The notes: generated by a model from the sequence alone, not told the origin. Positions 37,001 through 49,876 are shown, counted from the first letter of the stretch. The stretch is 64,000 nt of DNA from Chlamydoabsidia padenii (GCA_025330725.1 JAIWND010000024.1:186001-250000); one strand, 5' to 3'. Numbers and translations are program-made.

Positions 37001-37274
37001 TCTGCCTTCCGGACAATGGATTATGGATCAACAAAAGATGGTGTGGTCACTAGACGATGACGATGTCCAAGAAGAACAGGTGATCCGTGCAAAGTTTGCA
37101 ACTACCTCCACAGCGACCCCTCAACCCATTGCCATCCGGTTTGAAATGCGGGATCAATTGGTCTCTGCCCTTGAGGTGGTGACTCCTGATTCGACATTAC
37201 ATTCTGGTCCTTGGGCAACAATCAACTCTGTCACCAAGCATACTCGTAGTGGGAAATACATAGCTGAAGTTTAG
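34037..37274 (+). CDS. SYP1: F-BAR and mu-homology endocytic protein (Syp1/FCHo-like)
   Basis: Early endocytic adaptor that bends membrane and binds cargo or AP-2 partners. The N-terminal F-BAR region spans the first eight or so small exons (TERPKDTIDLLQARLRSALK, EDLYAKNLAKLNKKLF, FALKMVNDIEKPLRS, DYDDRQGKMIK, TKSEWEQSS). A long Ser/Thr/Pro-rich linker follows (about 35190-36530), with DPF/NPF-poor but phosphorylatable sequence. The C-terminal mu-homology domain starts near TISVRITEVIHAQL and ends HTRSGKYIAEV. Architecture and order fit Syp1/FCHo muniscins. The start at 34037 opens with MTQTDNTQIPYTETF. Confidence 0.88.
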
Positions 37275-37953
37275 ATGGGAATAGAACAGTTCTTTTTTTT
37301 TTTTTTTTTTAATACATAATAAAAACCAACCGTATACCTTGTCTTCTTTATGTTGTCATTTTATACTTGGCTAGAATATAACCTGATTGTAATATGGTAC
37401 ACAGTTGGAGAAAAACAAACTTTGGATAAGAAAGGAGAAGTAGAAAGGAGACGAATTGGCGGGGTTTTAATTTGTTTTTTGTTTTTGGCGGGAAGACCAA
37501 GTCTATGCAAGTTGTTTTATATGATGGGACAACTGTGTATAGACTCATCGTTTGGATAGATGGGCTAGAGACAGAAAATGTTTTGTTTGTAATAATTGAC
37601 TCCTTTCCTCTTTTACATTGGACTTTGTGTTTTGTTTTTGTTTTTTGTTTTTTGACCCTGAATTATCGTGTTTCCTAAGCGGCATTTGAAAAAAAGCTTC
37701 AAATTTAGAATGAGAGAAATCATTCTTTTTGTCTTTCTTTCGTCTTTCTTCCAATCTCCCTCCTTCTTCTTCTCCTTCTTTTTTGGATTGATAAACACAT
37801 TTGGATCATTGCGGGCATAGATTACTTTTGTATGTTTTACTGATTCCCTTTTTACCTCCTTCTTCACATTTTACTCATACCAATCACCTCGTCTCCTTTA
37901 GACGTTTATTTCATTCTTCTTACTCTTCTTACTTCTGCATACAAATATACACT
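37275..37953. other. Intergenic, transportin promoter
   Basis: Begins with a T run in the Syp1 3' flank, then an exact motif (37460-37470) and the variant GCGGCATTTGAAAA at 37679, 270 bp before the transportin start. Leader is pyrimidine-rich. No gene seen. Confidence 0.5.
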
Positions 37954-40900
37954 ATGACTGGTTGGGTACCACAAAAACAAGGCTTATACGAATTACTTTG
38001 GCTTTTTGCCGATGCAGCTCGACCTCAAAATCGAAATCAACTGGCCATTCAACAAGTAGGTGAACAGATGAAAAAAGGATGACCACTCATTATAAACCAA
38101 CCTTTTTTATTCTTCTTCTTCTTCTCTCTCCGTTTTTCATGTTTCTAATAGAAATTGGAATCCTTCAACAAAATACCAGACTATCCTTGTTACTTGGTGT
38201 ATATACTTAACGAAATTCAAAGCAACAATCACACACGCGCAACAGCAGGACTTTTATTGAAAAACACCATTCTCAACCATTACAACAGTATACAACTCGA
38301 CGTACTAGACTATATTAAGTTCAGCTGCACAAAGGCTTTGCAACAACCTGATTCTGATTCTGGTGTACGCAAGGCTGTGGCTTCGGTTATCGCTGCTCTT
38401 GTTACGCGTGGTCAAGTTCATAACTGGTTTGATATCTTGCCCTTGTTGGTGGAAAAACTGTCTAATACGGACTCTCTTAACATTGAGGTAAGTCCTTCTC
38501 TCTGATGTACGAAAATCATTTTGATCAACTGATCATTCTCTCTTTAGATTGCCTTGGATACATTGTGCAAGATATGTGAAGATGCTACTCGTGATTTGGA
38601 TCAAGAAATGCATGGACACCGACCCCTTGATTTTATTTTACCAAGCTTAATCCGATACTTTGACCACACCAATGCCTCTTATCGTGTACGGGCCATGTCT
38701 GCCACCAATCAATTTGTCATGCTTCAGTCGGTATCCTTGTTTGCTTGTATTGATCTCTATTTGGAAGCCCTGTTTGCTCGTGCTAATGACGCCAATCCCG
38801 AGGTGAGACAAGAACTTTGCCGATCCATCACAATGATCATGGAAGCTCGACCTCACGTACTACAACCCTATATGTCCAACATTCTAGATTATATGATTCA
38901 CTCGATACAAGATGAAAATGAACATGTTGCATTGGAAGCCTGTGACTTTTGGCCGATTTGTGTGGATGTGGAAGAAATGCAACCTTTTTTAATACCTGCT
39001 TTACCTCAAATCATTCCCCTTCTTCTCTCTCACATGGTTTATTCGGATATGGATATTATGTTACTTGGTGGTGCTGACGATGATTATGACGATGACAATG
39101 ACAATGGTGATGGTGATGATACGGATACTCCTGTAGATTCATTCACCGCTATTCAGCAAAAGAAGCAAACACACGATTCACTGACTACTCCAACATCCAC
39201 GACAATTGATAAATGCGATTCCATCCAAACCACCACGAATGATATCACTGTCAATGACACCTCCAAATCAGACTCAATTGGCGGGATGAAAGGTATCAAT
39301 CTTACTGATATGAACGCTAGCAAGGACAATAACGATAATTACGATGATGACGATGATGACGATGACGATGACAATATTGACAGCGATGAGTTTTACTCTG
39401 AATGGACTCTACGAAAATGCTGTGCATCTGCTTTGGAATCCTTGACATCTGCCCACAGTGAAACCGTCATCAAGTTACTTTTACCGCTATTAAATGCTTC
39501 ATTATTCCATCAACATTGGAAGATTCGTGAAAGTGGAATTCTGGCTCTAGGGGCTATTGCTGAAGGTATGTGCAATTGTGCTTATAATCATATGTATTAA
39601 CAACTTGTATTCTTATCTAGATGGCATCAATGCCATGGGTCCTCATTTACCAACTCTCATACCTTACTTGCTACAAAGCATGAATGATGCCAAGGTGAAT
39701 ACTACTAGGAATTCTTATATACATTTACTAATGTTCAAACCATCTTCTTCTTTCTTTATATACACTATGACAGCCATTGGTACGATCGATCACTTGCTGG
39801 ACACTTGGACGTTACTCACAATGGATCGTTACTCAATACGCATCAATTGACGGCCGACAATCGATATTTGAACCTGTATTATACAATCTTCTGCAACGAT
39901 TATTGGACAAGAACAAGCGAGTCCAGGAAGCCAGCTGCTCAGCATTCGCCACATTGGAAGAACAAACTAATCAAGAACTTATACCGTACCTCCAACCAAT
40001 CCTGATCAATCTAACAAGTGCCTTCAACATGTACCAACAAAAGAACATGACAATTCTGTATGATGCCTTGGGAACATTGGCTGAATCTGTGGGATCCGAA
40101 TTGAACCAAACCAAATGTCTTGAACTGCTGATGCCTCCTCTGATTGCTCGATGGAACAATTTATCTGATCAGGATACCAACTTGTTCCCTTTACTCTCGG
40201 TAAGCTATTATTTGTGATGATAGTAGACGAAGGGGTGGGAGGGATGCTTACATTTTTATTTTTAGTGTCTGTCCACCATCACTGCTGCTCTGGGAACAGG
40301 CTTTGAACCATATGCAGCCCCAGTGTATATCCGGTGCGTCAAACTCGTGGCATCAACATTGCATGCAGCTTATCTTGCTGATCAAAATCCCCATGAAATG
40401 GATCCCCCGGATGTGGAATTCATGATATTTGCATTGGATTTACTGTCTGGGTTGATACAAGGGCTTGGATCGGTAATGGCTCCACTTATATCTCAATCAG
40501 AACCAAAATTACTCTCTTTATTGGATGTGTGCGTCCGTGTAAGTACAAAAAACTGTCTGTGTGTGTGTGTGTGTATGATTTGCTTTATACTCACCATGTT
40601 TTGAAAAATGTTTGTGCGTTTTTATGATTGTAATAGGATCCTTTGACTGAAGTGCTGCAGCCTACATTTGTGCTTATTGGTGATATCGCTACTTCTTGCT
40701 TTGAACAATTGGAACCTTACTTGCATTCCTTTTTGCCTGATATGGTGGATCAGATGCTTCCGGATTACCAGTGTCTCTCTGTTTGTAATAATGCCATGTG
40801 GTCGGTGGGGGAAATAGCACTACGGTGGGGGGATAATATCGAACCTTTTATACCTCGATTAATGGAGCGTCTCTATCCCATTTTACAACAAGTTGATTTG

Positions 40901-41367
40901 CCTGACTCTTTACAAGAAAACGCAATGGTCACGTTGGGTCGTTTGGGGATTGCTTGTCCTTCTGTGATGGCTACTCATCTTCCTGTGTTTATCCATCCTT
41001 GGCTCCTGAAATCTTTAACTGTGCATGAATATGGTGAAAAGGAATCGGCATTCCTTGGACTATGTGAAATGATCAAGGTGAATCCTCAAGCTGGTTTAAA
41101 CGTAGGTTTCTCTTTGACACACAAAAATAACCACAGAATCTTTATTAACTACTTTCTTTTTTTTTTTTTTTTTTTTGTTAATAGCATCTAGATATCATCA
41201 TGAGCATCATATCACAATGGCAACATCCATCATCAAATTTGAATCAGGAATTTGAAGCTATTCTTCATGGCTACAAGAAACTACTGCCTGCTGAAGATTG
41301 GACTAATATCTATTCCTCATTACCAGCCACCTGTCAAAATACACTTTATACTAGATATAGTCTTTAA
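37954..41367 (+). CDS. KAP104: Transportin (karyopherin beta-2, Kap104-like)
   Basis: Nuclear import receptor for PY-NLS cargo such as hnRNP proteins. HEAT repeats run throughout: an N-terminal Ran-binding part ([34 protein letters not shown]), [20 protein letters not shown] and [14 protein letters not shown]. The insert between HEAT repeats is very acidic: two Asp-rich runs near 39070-39125 and 39335-39390, matching the H8 loop of Kap-beta-2. Downstream, [57 protein letters not shown] and [17 protein letters not shown] are typical. About nine exons. Ends NTLYTRYSL. Confidence 0.93.
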
Positions 41368-41597
41368 ATACCTCTTATATGTTACCCTCTTTAATTACAG
41401 TACTTTTATTTACCCTTATGTATTATTTTTTACCATCAACAGTTATAGTATATTGTTTGTACATGATGATCTTTACCATCATAGGTTGTATTAAAAAAAA
41501 GAAAAAAAAAAAAAAAAAGAAAAGCCAATCAATAAAGATAGAAAAATATATGAAACCAGTTAATCACTCACATCAACCACTAAATGTGATCCTGATA
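41368..41597. other. Transportin 3' flank
   Basis: AT-rich, with an A run at about 41491-41519. No gene seen apart from the micro-gene that follows on the other strand. Confidence 0.5.
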
Positions 41598-41775
41598 CTA
41601 TTGCCTTCTTATTCCCATTTGTTGATTCCTAGACCTTTGTGTCGTTCTCTTGGGTGCGCCACGGAACTAAAGTTAGTATTAGTCTGTCAACCTGCCAGTC
41701 CATTCAACAAAAGCTTACCACACCACGGTTTTCACCTCGACAGTATGCGGCTGGAACAAAGTGTCCTTTCTGCAT
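41598..41775 (-). CDS. Candidate spliced 41-aa basic microprotein
   Basis: Exon 1 (41775-41719) encodes MQKGHFVPAAYCRGENRGV; a 52-nt intron with GTAAGC donor, TACTAAC branch point and TTTAG acceptor leads to exon 2 (41666-41598) encoding FRGAPKRTTQRSRNQQMGIR and two more residues before TAG. The splice keeps the frame across a stop-containing intron of normal size, which argues for a real gene. The product is strongly basic. A one-mismatch motif (TTCAATTCCCG, near 41800) lies 25 bp upstream. No family recognised; nucleic-acid binding is only a guess from charge. Confidence 0.42.
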
Positions 41776-41872
41776 GACTTTCACGGAATTAAAGTACTGA
41801 TTCAATTCCCGAGCCCCAGGCATTGGTCATTATGTAAAGTTTGTTGGAAATAGGCCAAGGAATGCTCATGGT

Positions 41873-41874
<2 letters not shown>

Positions 41875-41911
<37 letters not shown>
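41875..41911 (+). repeat. Poly(T) tract, 37 nt
   Basis: Homopolymer directly before repeat copy A. Confidence 0.95.
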
Positions 41912-41915
<4 letters not shown>

Positions 41916-41920
41916 CAAAT

Positions 41921-42071
41921 GACAGGTGAAAGCGGAACTGACAGACAGAAGGAACTTGGTATTTGGCTTTTGCGGTAACCTATGTTGGAAATATGTCATA
42001 GTATCCACATCACCACTTTGATCATTAACATTAGTTGACATATTCCCGCAAGCAAAGTCGGGATTTAAATG
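41921..42071 (+). repeat. Interspersed repeat, copy A
   Basis: Shares GACAGGT, ACTTGGTATTTGGCTTTTGC, GGTAA, TTGGAAAT, GTCATAGTATCCACATCACC, ACTTT-ATCATTA and TTGACA in order with copies B and C 8 kb away, and ends with an exact CGGGATTTAAA (42059-42069). More diverged than B and C. Confidence 0.6.
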
Positions 42072-42519
42072 TCAAAGTCAGCTTCCGTATGAATTCCTTT
42101 TATGATCATCCAATATTCATGCGGACTGGACAGCACACATTTGTTAAAAGACCTCTATAGTCAGTCAAATAGGTAGTTTATTATTTAGTTCATTGGCATT
42201 GGTTGTATATTTCATGATATATATACGTGTGTAAATGGACGGAGTTTAAGGTAAAAAAATGATAAATGCAAAGAGACTATGCTAGTGACGTGGAGAGAGT
42301 GAATGTCGCCTAGGAGGAGAGCAGAGAGCGATCATCATGCTTCTCCGAGTTGATCGACGGTATGCTTTTCGTTGGTTATGTGTCATACACATCTAAAAGC
42401 ATGTGTTTGAAAAAGACGTAGTGTTACGATATATATAAAAGGAGTCGATTTTATTTAATGTGTAAATATAAAGTAGAGGAGGGGTAAACTATTTAGATCT
42501 AGAGAGGACAATGATTAAA
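42072..42519. other. SRP68 3' flank
   Basis: AT-rich, no gene or structured repeat seen. Confidence 0.5.
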
Positions 42520-45004
42520 CTAGTTACCAAATCCAAAGAACTTCCACAACCCAGACGACTTTTCAGAAGAAGCACGTTCGTCCAATGTGGAAGGGTATTT
42601 GATGTGATTGGCAGCAAGATCAAAGTAGAAGGGTTTACATGGTACTGGTGTGAAGGAAGGAGGCAAGTCGATGAGGTGAGGCACACTATTGTTATTGTTG
42701 CCAGTCAAGGAAGTAGGATATACATCGAGACGTTTGATCAAAGCAACCTAGTAAAGTTAAGTTAAAAAAGAAGACATCGTTAGTTAGTTAGTTAGAGCCC
42801 CATCATACAGTTTTTGTTTTGTTTTGTTTTGTTTCTTTTTTGAAAAAAAAAGAAGTTACTTACTTCATCGGCAGTATTCAGTTCCAGTTGACCCATCTTT
42901 TTAGTTAATGATTGTTGTTCTTGGTTCAGTTGGTTATCATCAGGCTTGTCATTAGTGTCGTCTACATCCATTTCGTCGTTATCCAAGTACCAAGATGCTT
43001 GTGCTTTCCAGATCCCTGTTCGAATGGTTTGTTCCAACTGCGTTGCATCATCCATCAAGACCTTGAGTACAGCATCGTCGTCAAACCCGCGAGACTGTTG
43101 AATGCCTTGTTTAGTGTGAGCGATATAGGTTTGACCACGTTGATAAAGGGCGAGGGCTTCTGGCGTTTTGTGCATTTCAACATAGGCTACAGCAACCAAC
43201 ACAGATCTAGAGTAGTCAAAAAGATTATAAGAGTCATTCAATCCACATATCCTATTTTGTCTTTCTTTACCTTTGAGCTTTATAGTAATTGGTGAGTACA
43301 TCCAATTCTGATTCGAATTCGTGGCTTTCTTTGATACATGGTAGGTCACGCATATAGTTGACATTCTGTAGTAAATTAAAAAAAAAAAAAGTTTTAGCAA
43401 CAAAACCCAATGGTCGACACCCAACCACCGTATCAAGTATTTTGTATTATCTTACCTTCAAGATATCATCCCATAACTTGATCATCTTCTGCACTTTTCC
43501 ATTTGACGCTTGAATTTCATCAATGAGAGCCAGGTTTCGTTGAATGGAATAAGCGTAAAGGTGATAAGCAATGTAAGCGTGAATCCATTCCAATTCCCGA
43601 GTCGTTTTCGCTGATTTCGAAGAAGTCACTTTTGCCACCGCTTCCTTGTCTTCCTTGAGTAGTTTCCTGATTCGTTTTTCGGCATCGGCCCAGTCGGAGA
43701 GAATACCTTCATAACGAGCCACCACGCCATTTTCTGTTGACGTTGATGTTGATTTTGTTGCCGCTGCTGCTTTTGTTGTTGTTTGAGCCTTGACGATAGC
43801 ATCAGCCATTTGAGTGTTTTTAACATCAAATTGCTCGTGCCGCCAGGTCATATGAGCCAAAGCCTGTACCTGTTCCTTGCGATGTTCTTCACCCACCTTG
43901 GCCAATTGAGCTTCCAGTAAATCCAATCCTGTTCCACTGTGGTGCTGTTTCAATGAGGCTACCAAAGAGTCAATGTCTTGAGCGGATCCACTTCCACCTA
44001 GTTGTAATTTGTAGGCACAGAATCGAATGTTAGGATCAATGTCGTCCATGGCTGAATAGCAAAGAGCCTCTTGGTGACCAGTGCTGTTGGTGCTAGCAAA
44101 TCGTTCATAAATAGTTCTATAAAGTGTAGAAAAGAGTGTAAGAATGACTATCAAAAGAGGGGTTAGTTACTTGCCTTGCTTCCACAAATTGGTCGATTGC
44201 TTTTTGCCAGTCTTGTTGTTCAAAATACAAATAACCCTTCATAGTAGCAGCGTAAGCCTAAAATACAATGTTTAGTACCAATTTCCTTTTATATTTTGTT
44301 TTTGTTTGATGTTACCTTTGCATCCAAAACCGTGCGCGCATCCACAGTGTTCTGTTCACAGATCACAACCAATTTTTCAGCATGTTGTGCAGCACGCTTC
44401 AGTCTTTTCGTCAAGTGGTGGTGTTTCCTAGTATCCAAACTGTTCGCCGATTCTTGTTTCAATTCCATCGCATAAGCCCAGGCACGTTCAGTGTCATAGA
44501 TAAACAAATGAAGGTAGCGTACATCAGTAAAGTTTTCTGGGACTTCTTTTTGGCGGTTGGTGGTTTTGGTGTTCGCTTGGACCATGTTGAGGATTTGACG
44601 AAGTCGGCGGAGACGATGAGCAGTATATTCACTATAACAAGAATACAGTTAGCATACTACTACTTTTTTTTTTTTTTTTTCGTCCTGTTTCTTTACCGAT
44701 AGCGTTGATAATCTTGATGTCGAAGACCATATTGCATACGAGCGTCGTTGATGAGAGCGAGAACTACATTTATTTAAAAAGAAAAAAGAAAGATGTTTAG
44801 TAAGGTATTAGTTATATGTACTGTGATTATAGATATTTCCAACTTACCATCTAGAGACAAAGGTGTGGTGATGTCCATTCCTAGTTTGTAAAGGTATTTA
44901 TGAAGTGTAAAGGTTAGTTGAGTTGTTTACAATACAAGTTCATAGTAATATAATGATAGCATCCTATCAAGTAATGCTGCCTGCTTACCTTCTACTGTCG
45001 ACAT
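42520..45004 (-). CDS. SRP68: Signal recognition particle subunit SRP68
   Basis: RNA-binding core of the SRP S domain, partnered with SRP72, for co-translational targeting to the ER. The N-terminal SRP68 RNA-binding domain reads NDARMQYGLRHQDYQRYREY, TAHRLRRLRQILNM, FIYDTERAWAYAMELKQE and HHLTKRLKRAAQHAEKL. A central helical part contains AYAATMKGYLYFEQQDWQKA, ARTIYERFA and MDDIDPNIRFCAYKL. The C-terminal part with PFYFDLAANHIKYPS and GLWKFFGFGN is the SRP72-binding end seen in fungal SRP68. About nine exons; exon 1 encodes MSTVEG only. A motif copy lies 92 bp upstream (45096-45106). Confidence 0.93.
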
Positions 45005-46055
45005 TGTGGAGAGTTTGACAATGGAATGAGTTGAGGGAAGAAGAAGAAACGAAAATAAAAATCCAAAGACGTGACTGAGCTGAGTTGATTAGCATTTAAA
45101 ATCCCGATAGTACCACTCGCTCATTTCTTTCCACGTACTTCAAAAAGGTTGTTTTCTTTCTTGCTTCTCTTCCACTTTTATTTAAAATGGCGCTGATGGT
45201 CAATTCTGGGTAAAAGGTAAGAACAAGGAAAGACTAGAAGAAGATAAAGAGTAATGATTAAAACAAGAGGATACCCTGAAAAGTTTAAAGTGGGCATGGA
45301 TAAAAGGTGAATTCATCAATGACAAGGTTGGAGCAAAATGCACCATGAGGGGATGTTGACGAATAGTAACCGAGAAGAATCTCTCCTATGGTTTAACCTC
45401 TCTCCCTTCTTCCTTGTTTGATGTATTCAACTTTGATCATCATGACCAGTTAACTTTTGACTTTGTTGAGGGATATAAAACAAAACGCTTGATATGAACT
45501 CTTGTGATCGTGGATAAAAAAAAATCTATCTTGTGATGACAATACTAATATACTCTTTTGACTTAGGACATATAATACTGGAATCTGGATTACGTACACA
45601 TTTGCCCTCCCCCCCCCCCTAGTTGATAGATATCACTTAGTAGTAGTACAGACCATTACACACACACTTTTTTATTAAAGCTTATCCTATGATGTTTACA
45701 AAAGACGGTATGTCCTTTTTTGGAACGATGAATGACTTGATTTAATATGTATGGTATAATTATCATGTTGGTATGGTTAGACTTGTATGATACACCCCAG
45801 TTGTTTTATTTTGCTGTTATATGATATACAACCACGATGATATGTACATCAGTATCATATCTCCAGTATAAACTAGTCTAGTAGGTGTAATTATAAACAA
45901 ATACGGTAATAAATGACATATGCCCCTACCCCTTCTTTATTTATTTTGTATTATTTGTATATAACAATAATATACTATGTAAAAAACGATTGAAAGTCAT
46001 ATAAAAAAAAAAGAGCATAATAACAACTATATATAATATATACACACTATAAAAA
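45005..46055. other. Intergenic, SRP68 promoter and decayed-looking sequence
   Basis: Contains the SRP68 motif. On the plus strand a pyrimidine-rich leader precedes ATGGCGCTGATGGTCAATTC at 45187, as if a gene began there, and coding-like scraps follow (RGYPEKFKVGMDKR near 45270), but no continuous spliced frame could be built. The zinc-finger gene's 3' flank fills the rest. Confidence 0.4.
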
Positions 46056-47009
46056 TCATAAAGATGGATTTAAAAGAAGGTGAATGGATGGTAATTTGGA
46101 ATAATGGGTATAAGAGGGAATGGTGGTTTGACTATGTACTAAATGAAGGGTGGATGATTGATTAAACCAAACCAAATCTTGTTGCTGTTGTTGTTGTTGT
46201 TGTTGCTGTTGTAATACTTGATCGACCAATTCAAAGGATGAAGAGCTTGATTTCATGCAAGGTGGTGGAGAACCACTGAGGCTGCGATCAGATGGGCTAT
46301 TGCAATCGCATAAATCAGGTGAAGGAGGTAAAGTATCAAGTTTTTTCAATACCATTTCAGGGTCATCCAATTCATCAAGGGTCATTGTCACACCATGCTG
46401 TTTTTCAATATGCCGCATCAATTGACCCTTGCGCCAAAAAGACTTGTAGCAACCAGAGGAAGGACAATGGTGTAATTTGTTGGTAGCCACCTGTCGATAA
46501 GGACTTGATTTTGGTGTAGAATGACGATTTGGTAAAGGCGTTGAGGTGGTATATTGACTTGAGGTTGAAGAAGATAAAGATGGTTGGACGAATCGAAGAA
46601 TAGAGCAGTGTTGTTGTTGTTTGACGTAGGCTTCTTCTTCATCGGCAGTACGTGGTTTTCCATTCAAATTGAAGCGTCGAATCTTTTGTCGTCGTTGTAA
46701 TAACACCGCAGTTGGAGAAGTATGGACCTTCACATGACGACTAAGTTCATCCGAACGAGCAAACCGTTTGTCGCAATGAGGGTAAGTGCAAGCATGAGGT
46801 TTTTCACCAGTATGAGTTCGGACATGTCGTACCTTGTGTTCTAACCGATAAAAGGATTTATGACAGAATTCGCATTGGTAAGGTCGCTGGCTTTGAAGAG
46901 GCACCACGGTAGATTGTTGAATGTCATGACCATCTTGAAGTTGTTGGTGGCGATCCATAAGAGGAGCAACAGGATTCATGAGCATATGAAGACTAGGTGC
47001 TTTTGGCAT
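46056..47009 (-). CDS. C2H2 zinc-finger regulator, CreA/Mig1-like
   Basis: Intronless, 317 aa. Two adjacent C2H2 fingers (about residues 43-95) are CreA/Mig1-type: [19 protein letters not shown], linker THTGEKPH, then [18 protein letters not shown], with the R-x-E-x-x-R contacts of GC-box readers. A third finger much further on (about 178-203, [19 protein letters not shown]) is separated by an 80-residue linker, which is unusual for Mig1. A polyglutamine run of 10 lies near residues 268-277. Likely a glucose-repression or stress regulator by homology; the specific role is inference. The motif at 47149-47159 lies 140 bp upstream. Confidence 0.85.
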   Translation of the reverse strand: MPKAPSLHMLMNPVAPLMDRHQQLQDGHDIQQSTVVPLQSQRPYQCEFCHKSFYRLEHKVRHVRTHTGEKPHACTYPHCDKRFARSDELSRHVKVHTSPTAVLLQRRQKIRRFNLNGKPRTADEEEAYVKQQQHCSILRFVQPSLSSSTSSQYTTSTPLPNRHSTPKSSPYRQVATNKLHHCPSSGCYKSFWRKGQLMRHIEKQHGVTMTLDELDDPEMVLKKLDTLPPSPDLCDCNSPSDRSLSGSPPPCMKSSSSSFELVDQVLQQQQQQQQQQQDLVWFNQSSTLHLVHSQTTIPSYTHYSKLPSIHLLLNPSL

Positions 47010-47749
47010 TGTAAAGTGCTTAAGGGTGTTAAAAGAGAGGTGGTTGTTTTATGGTATAAAGAATGAGAGGAAGTATGTATATGAAGAGTAAAAGAAGGCG
47101 AAGAAAAAAGAAAAGGTGAAATCGACTTTTTAAATACCTCAAGCAGATTTCAAATCCCGCCCTTCACCCTCCTGTGGAAAACGACTAAAAAGGGTTATCC
47201 ACTGAAGCATATTGCACACAGAGTATTCTAAAATTTTATTTATATGAAGGACTTCCCCTCTCCCTTTCATTATTTCCTACTTTAGATCATATCTCCTTTG
47301 TGTTTTAAGGTTTCTTCTTTTCAACCAAAACAGCATCATGTTTGGGGGAACGAACACAGAGAGGTATCATCTCTATTTTAAAGAATTAAGGTTCGCGTAT
47401 AAATAAAAAACAACATCGGATCCACATGCAAAGAAAACAGAATAATCCCCTCTGTTATATATGTATAGTATCACAGCCTACTTTTTGCTCTAACATGATG
47501 CATAGAATAAAGAGATGGAGACTCCCTTTGGGGAATGTACTGGAACTCGGTGGAAAAGCGTTCAAGCAAGTATAAATTATTCTTATTATGCGGGGTAACG
47601 TTTAGACATCTCCGCTTTTTTTTTTTTTTTTTTTTTTGAATCCCTACCCGTCAATTTTGAAATAACAACAGCAACTTGGTCATCCCCTCTATTCCATTAA
47701 ATTTCTTTATTCGACTTTTTTGTTCTAACGTTTGGATAATACAGTAACC

Positions 47750-47791
<42 letters not shown>

Positions 47792-48307
47792 GCTCACATT
47801 GTTATGAAGCAAAAAGAAAAGGGCACACGTGTGTCATAGGTCGCGTCGCACAACAGGTCTTTGATATTCATTTAGTCATGAACTTGACCCTATCTACGAC
47901 TTATTTATACAGGTAAGATATAATCCAACCGATCAGTTCGTTTTGGCGTCGCTATCATCATTTAAGGACTCTTTGTTATGGTAACACCTTTCTTTACCCC
48001 TGATATTTATACTTTCCAAGTCTTCCGTAAAATTCGACCCGAGATCAGCGGAGTTTTGAGTAGGTGTGGCTCAAAAAGGTAATTTCAATCCCCACCCCCT
48101 CATATCATAAGTTAAGGACTCTGTTTTTTGCATAACATGTTGCATAGTTAGAACTAATGTAGCAAATTATTATAGGCATATTTGTTCATGTACGTAAAAA
48201 GAAAAAGGGAATCGTTTTGTTCCATGTTGGGAGGGTCAGTGCATGGAAGGATCTAACTCAGATAATCCGGAGCTTCCGACCCCATTTTTTTCATTTATTT
48301 ATTTATA

Positions 48308-48310
<3 letters not shown>
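47010..48310. other. Gene-poor region, first part
   Basis: Zinc-finger promoter, then AT-rich DNA with T runs at about 47619-47637 and 47753-47790. A pyrimidine-rich leader followed by ATGTTTGGGGGAACGAACAC (47338) looks like a gene start but only short frames follow. No complete gene seen. Confidence 0.45.
47753..47790 (+). repeat. Poly(T) tract, 38 nt
   Basis: Uninterrupted T run in the gene-poor region. Confidence 0.95.

Positions 48311-48358
<48 letters not shown>
48311..48358 (+). repeat. (TG)24 microsatellite
   Basis: Perfect 48-bp alternating purine-pyrimidine tract, able in principle to adopt Z-DNA. Confidence 0.95.
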
Positions 48359-48359
<1 letters not shown>

Positions 48360-49696
48360 TATATATTTGTGTGTCTAATCGTTAAAACATGAAAGAAATC
48401 GGCTGACAATGTAAAGTAAGACCAGACAACAGTTAGTTTCACACGATATGTTGTTTATGTTCACTACAGTTTATCTTTTTCCTCAAGGGAGCGATCACTA
48501 ACTGTTCAACAAAATAACTTGCATCATAAACAACAACAATAACACAGTGAGGGTTTGTCATCTTGATGTTTTTGTAACCTTCCTTTCCTTTGTGTACATC
48601 GGCATATCCATTTTTACAACTCGGCAAAAAAGTCAAAAAAGGAACCGGAGTTCCAATTTAAATTCCGCTTTGCTTTGATTGATTTACCGGTGAAGCATCC
48701 CTTTTTTTTTTTTGTTCCCTCTTTCTTTTACTTTAATCATTCGTCTGACATCTCTATGGTAACGATATTGTCGATACTTTGGCTCACTATATGGTTACTG
48801 ATAAACTTTTATGAATACTAGGTAAGAAAAAGCAATAACAAAGATAGCACCTTTTTAGTAAAAAGTGGAAATGAAGGTTAATGAATTAATTCTTGGAACT
48901 TTTTTTGGGCGGTGGCACTACTACCCTCTTCTCTGGAACTCGACATACCTCTTTTAACTTGGTTGGCAATAGACACATGGTAAGAAGAGAAACATGTAAT
49001 CGGACACCTTCCATTTGAACTGGAGGTATCTCCAACTTGGATCAAGTAGTGTAATCAAACCAAAGGCGGCATCCCTCGTTTCCTGGAAACTTCGACACAA
49101 GAATAATCAATTCCTCAACAAATATTGAATTTTACATAAAAACTACAAGGGTATATGAAAAAAAGTGGACTTTCGGATACACTATATCTGGAGGGGGCGT
49201 GATCATTTGCTATGATGTATGATGGTCAACATTACCATCCATTAAACCTTTTTACTAATGATATAAACAATATGGATACCACTTCTCTCGTTACTATCTA
49301 TTGCCTGGTTTGGCTTGGTCTTTTTGAATACGTAGTCTATACAATTGTAACTAATTCATCTTTACATTATCTCTTCTCTTAACGAATATCTCAAACTCAA
49401 CGTCTTTTAAACCCCGGTTAAATTCCAGTCTTTTTTTTATTGAAACGTCGATGTTGACCGACCATTTGACAAAGGCGAAAGGAAGCAGGGGATATAAAAC
49501 CTAGGCTATATCATAGCCATTGATTTAAAATATAATAGTACAGTTACAGTACAACAAAACACTCTTCTATATAAATAAAATCCTGCTGTTGTTTTTATCT
49601 CAAACTTCATAAAACTTTGAAATCCCGCTTTTTTGCGCGCATTGAATTTTGGTGTTCGACGTTTGAAAATGAAGTTTTCTTTCGTCTACAAAAAAA
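48359..49696. other. Gene-poor region, second part
   Basis: Contains motif copies 49406-49416 and 49617-49627 and a minus-strand frame at 48439-48636 (contains TNPHCVIVVVYDASYFVEQL) without known domain. A promoter-like arrangement at 48655-48755 precedes a 21-codon hydrophobic frame (48756-48821, MVTILSILWLTIWLLINFYE). None is supported enough to call a gene. Confidence 0.4.
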
Positions 49697-49876
49697 AGGT
49701 AAAAGTCATTGCAAGCCTAAACACACTAACACAAGGACCTTGGTACTTGACTTTGCGGTAAAGTATGTTTGAAATGGGTCATAGTGTCCACATGTCCACT
49801 TTAATCATTAGCATCCGTTGACAATGGAGCGAGTAGAGCTCCTTCCAACTCTGACTAGGGAGTGACGGGATTTGAA
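49697..49876 (+). repeat. Interspersed repeat, copy B
   Basis: About 180 bp. Shares with copy C the ordered blocks TCATTGCAAGC, ACTAACACAAGG, CTTGACTTT, GCGGTAAAGTAT, CTTTAATCATTAGCATCC and ACAATGGAGCGAG. Ends in an exact CGGGATTTGAA (49866-49876). Confidence 0.75.
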
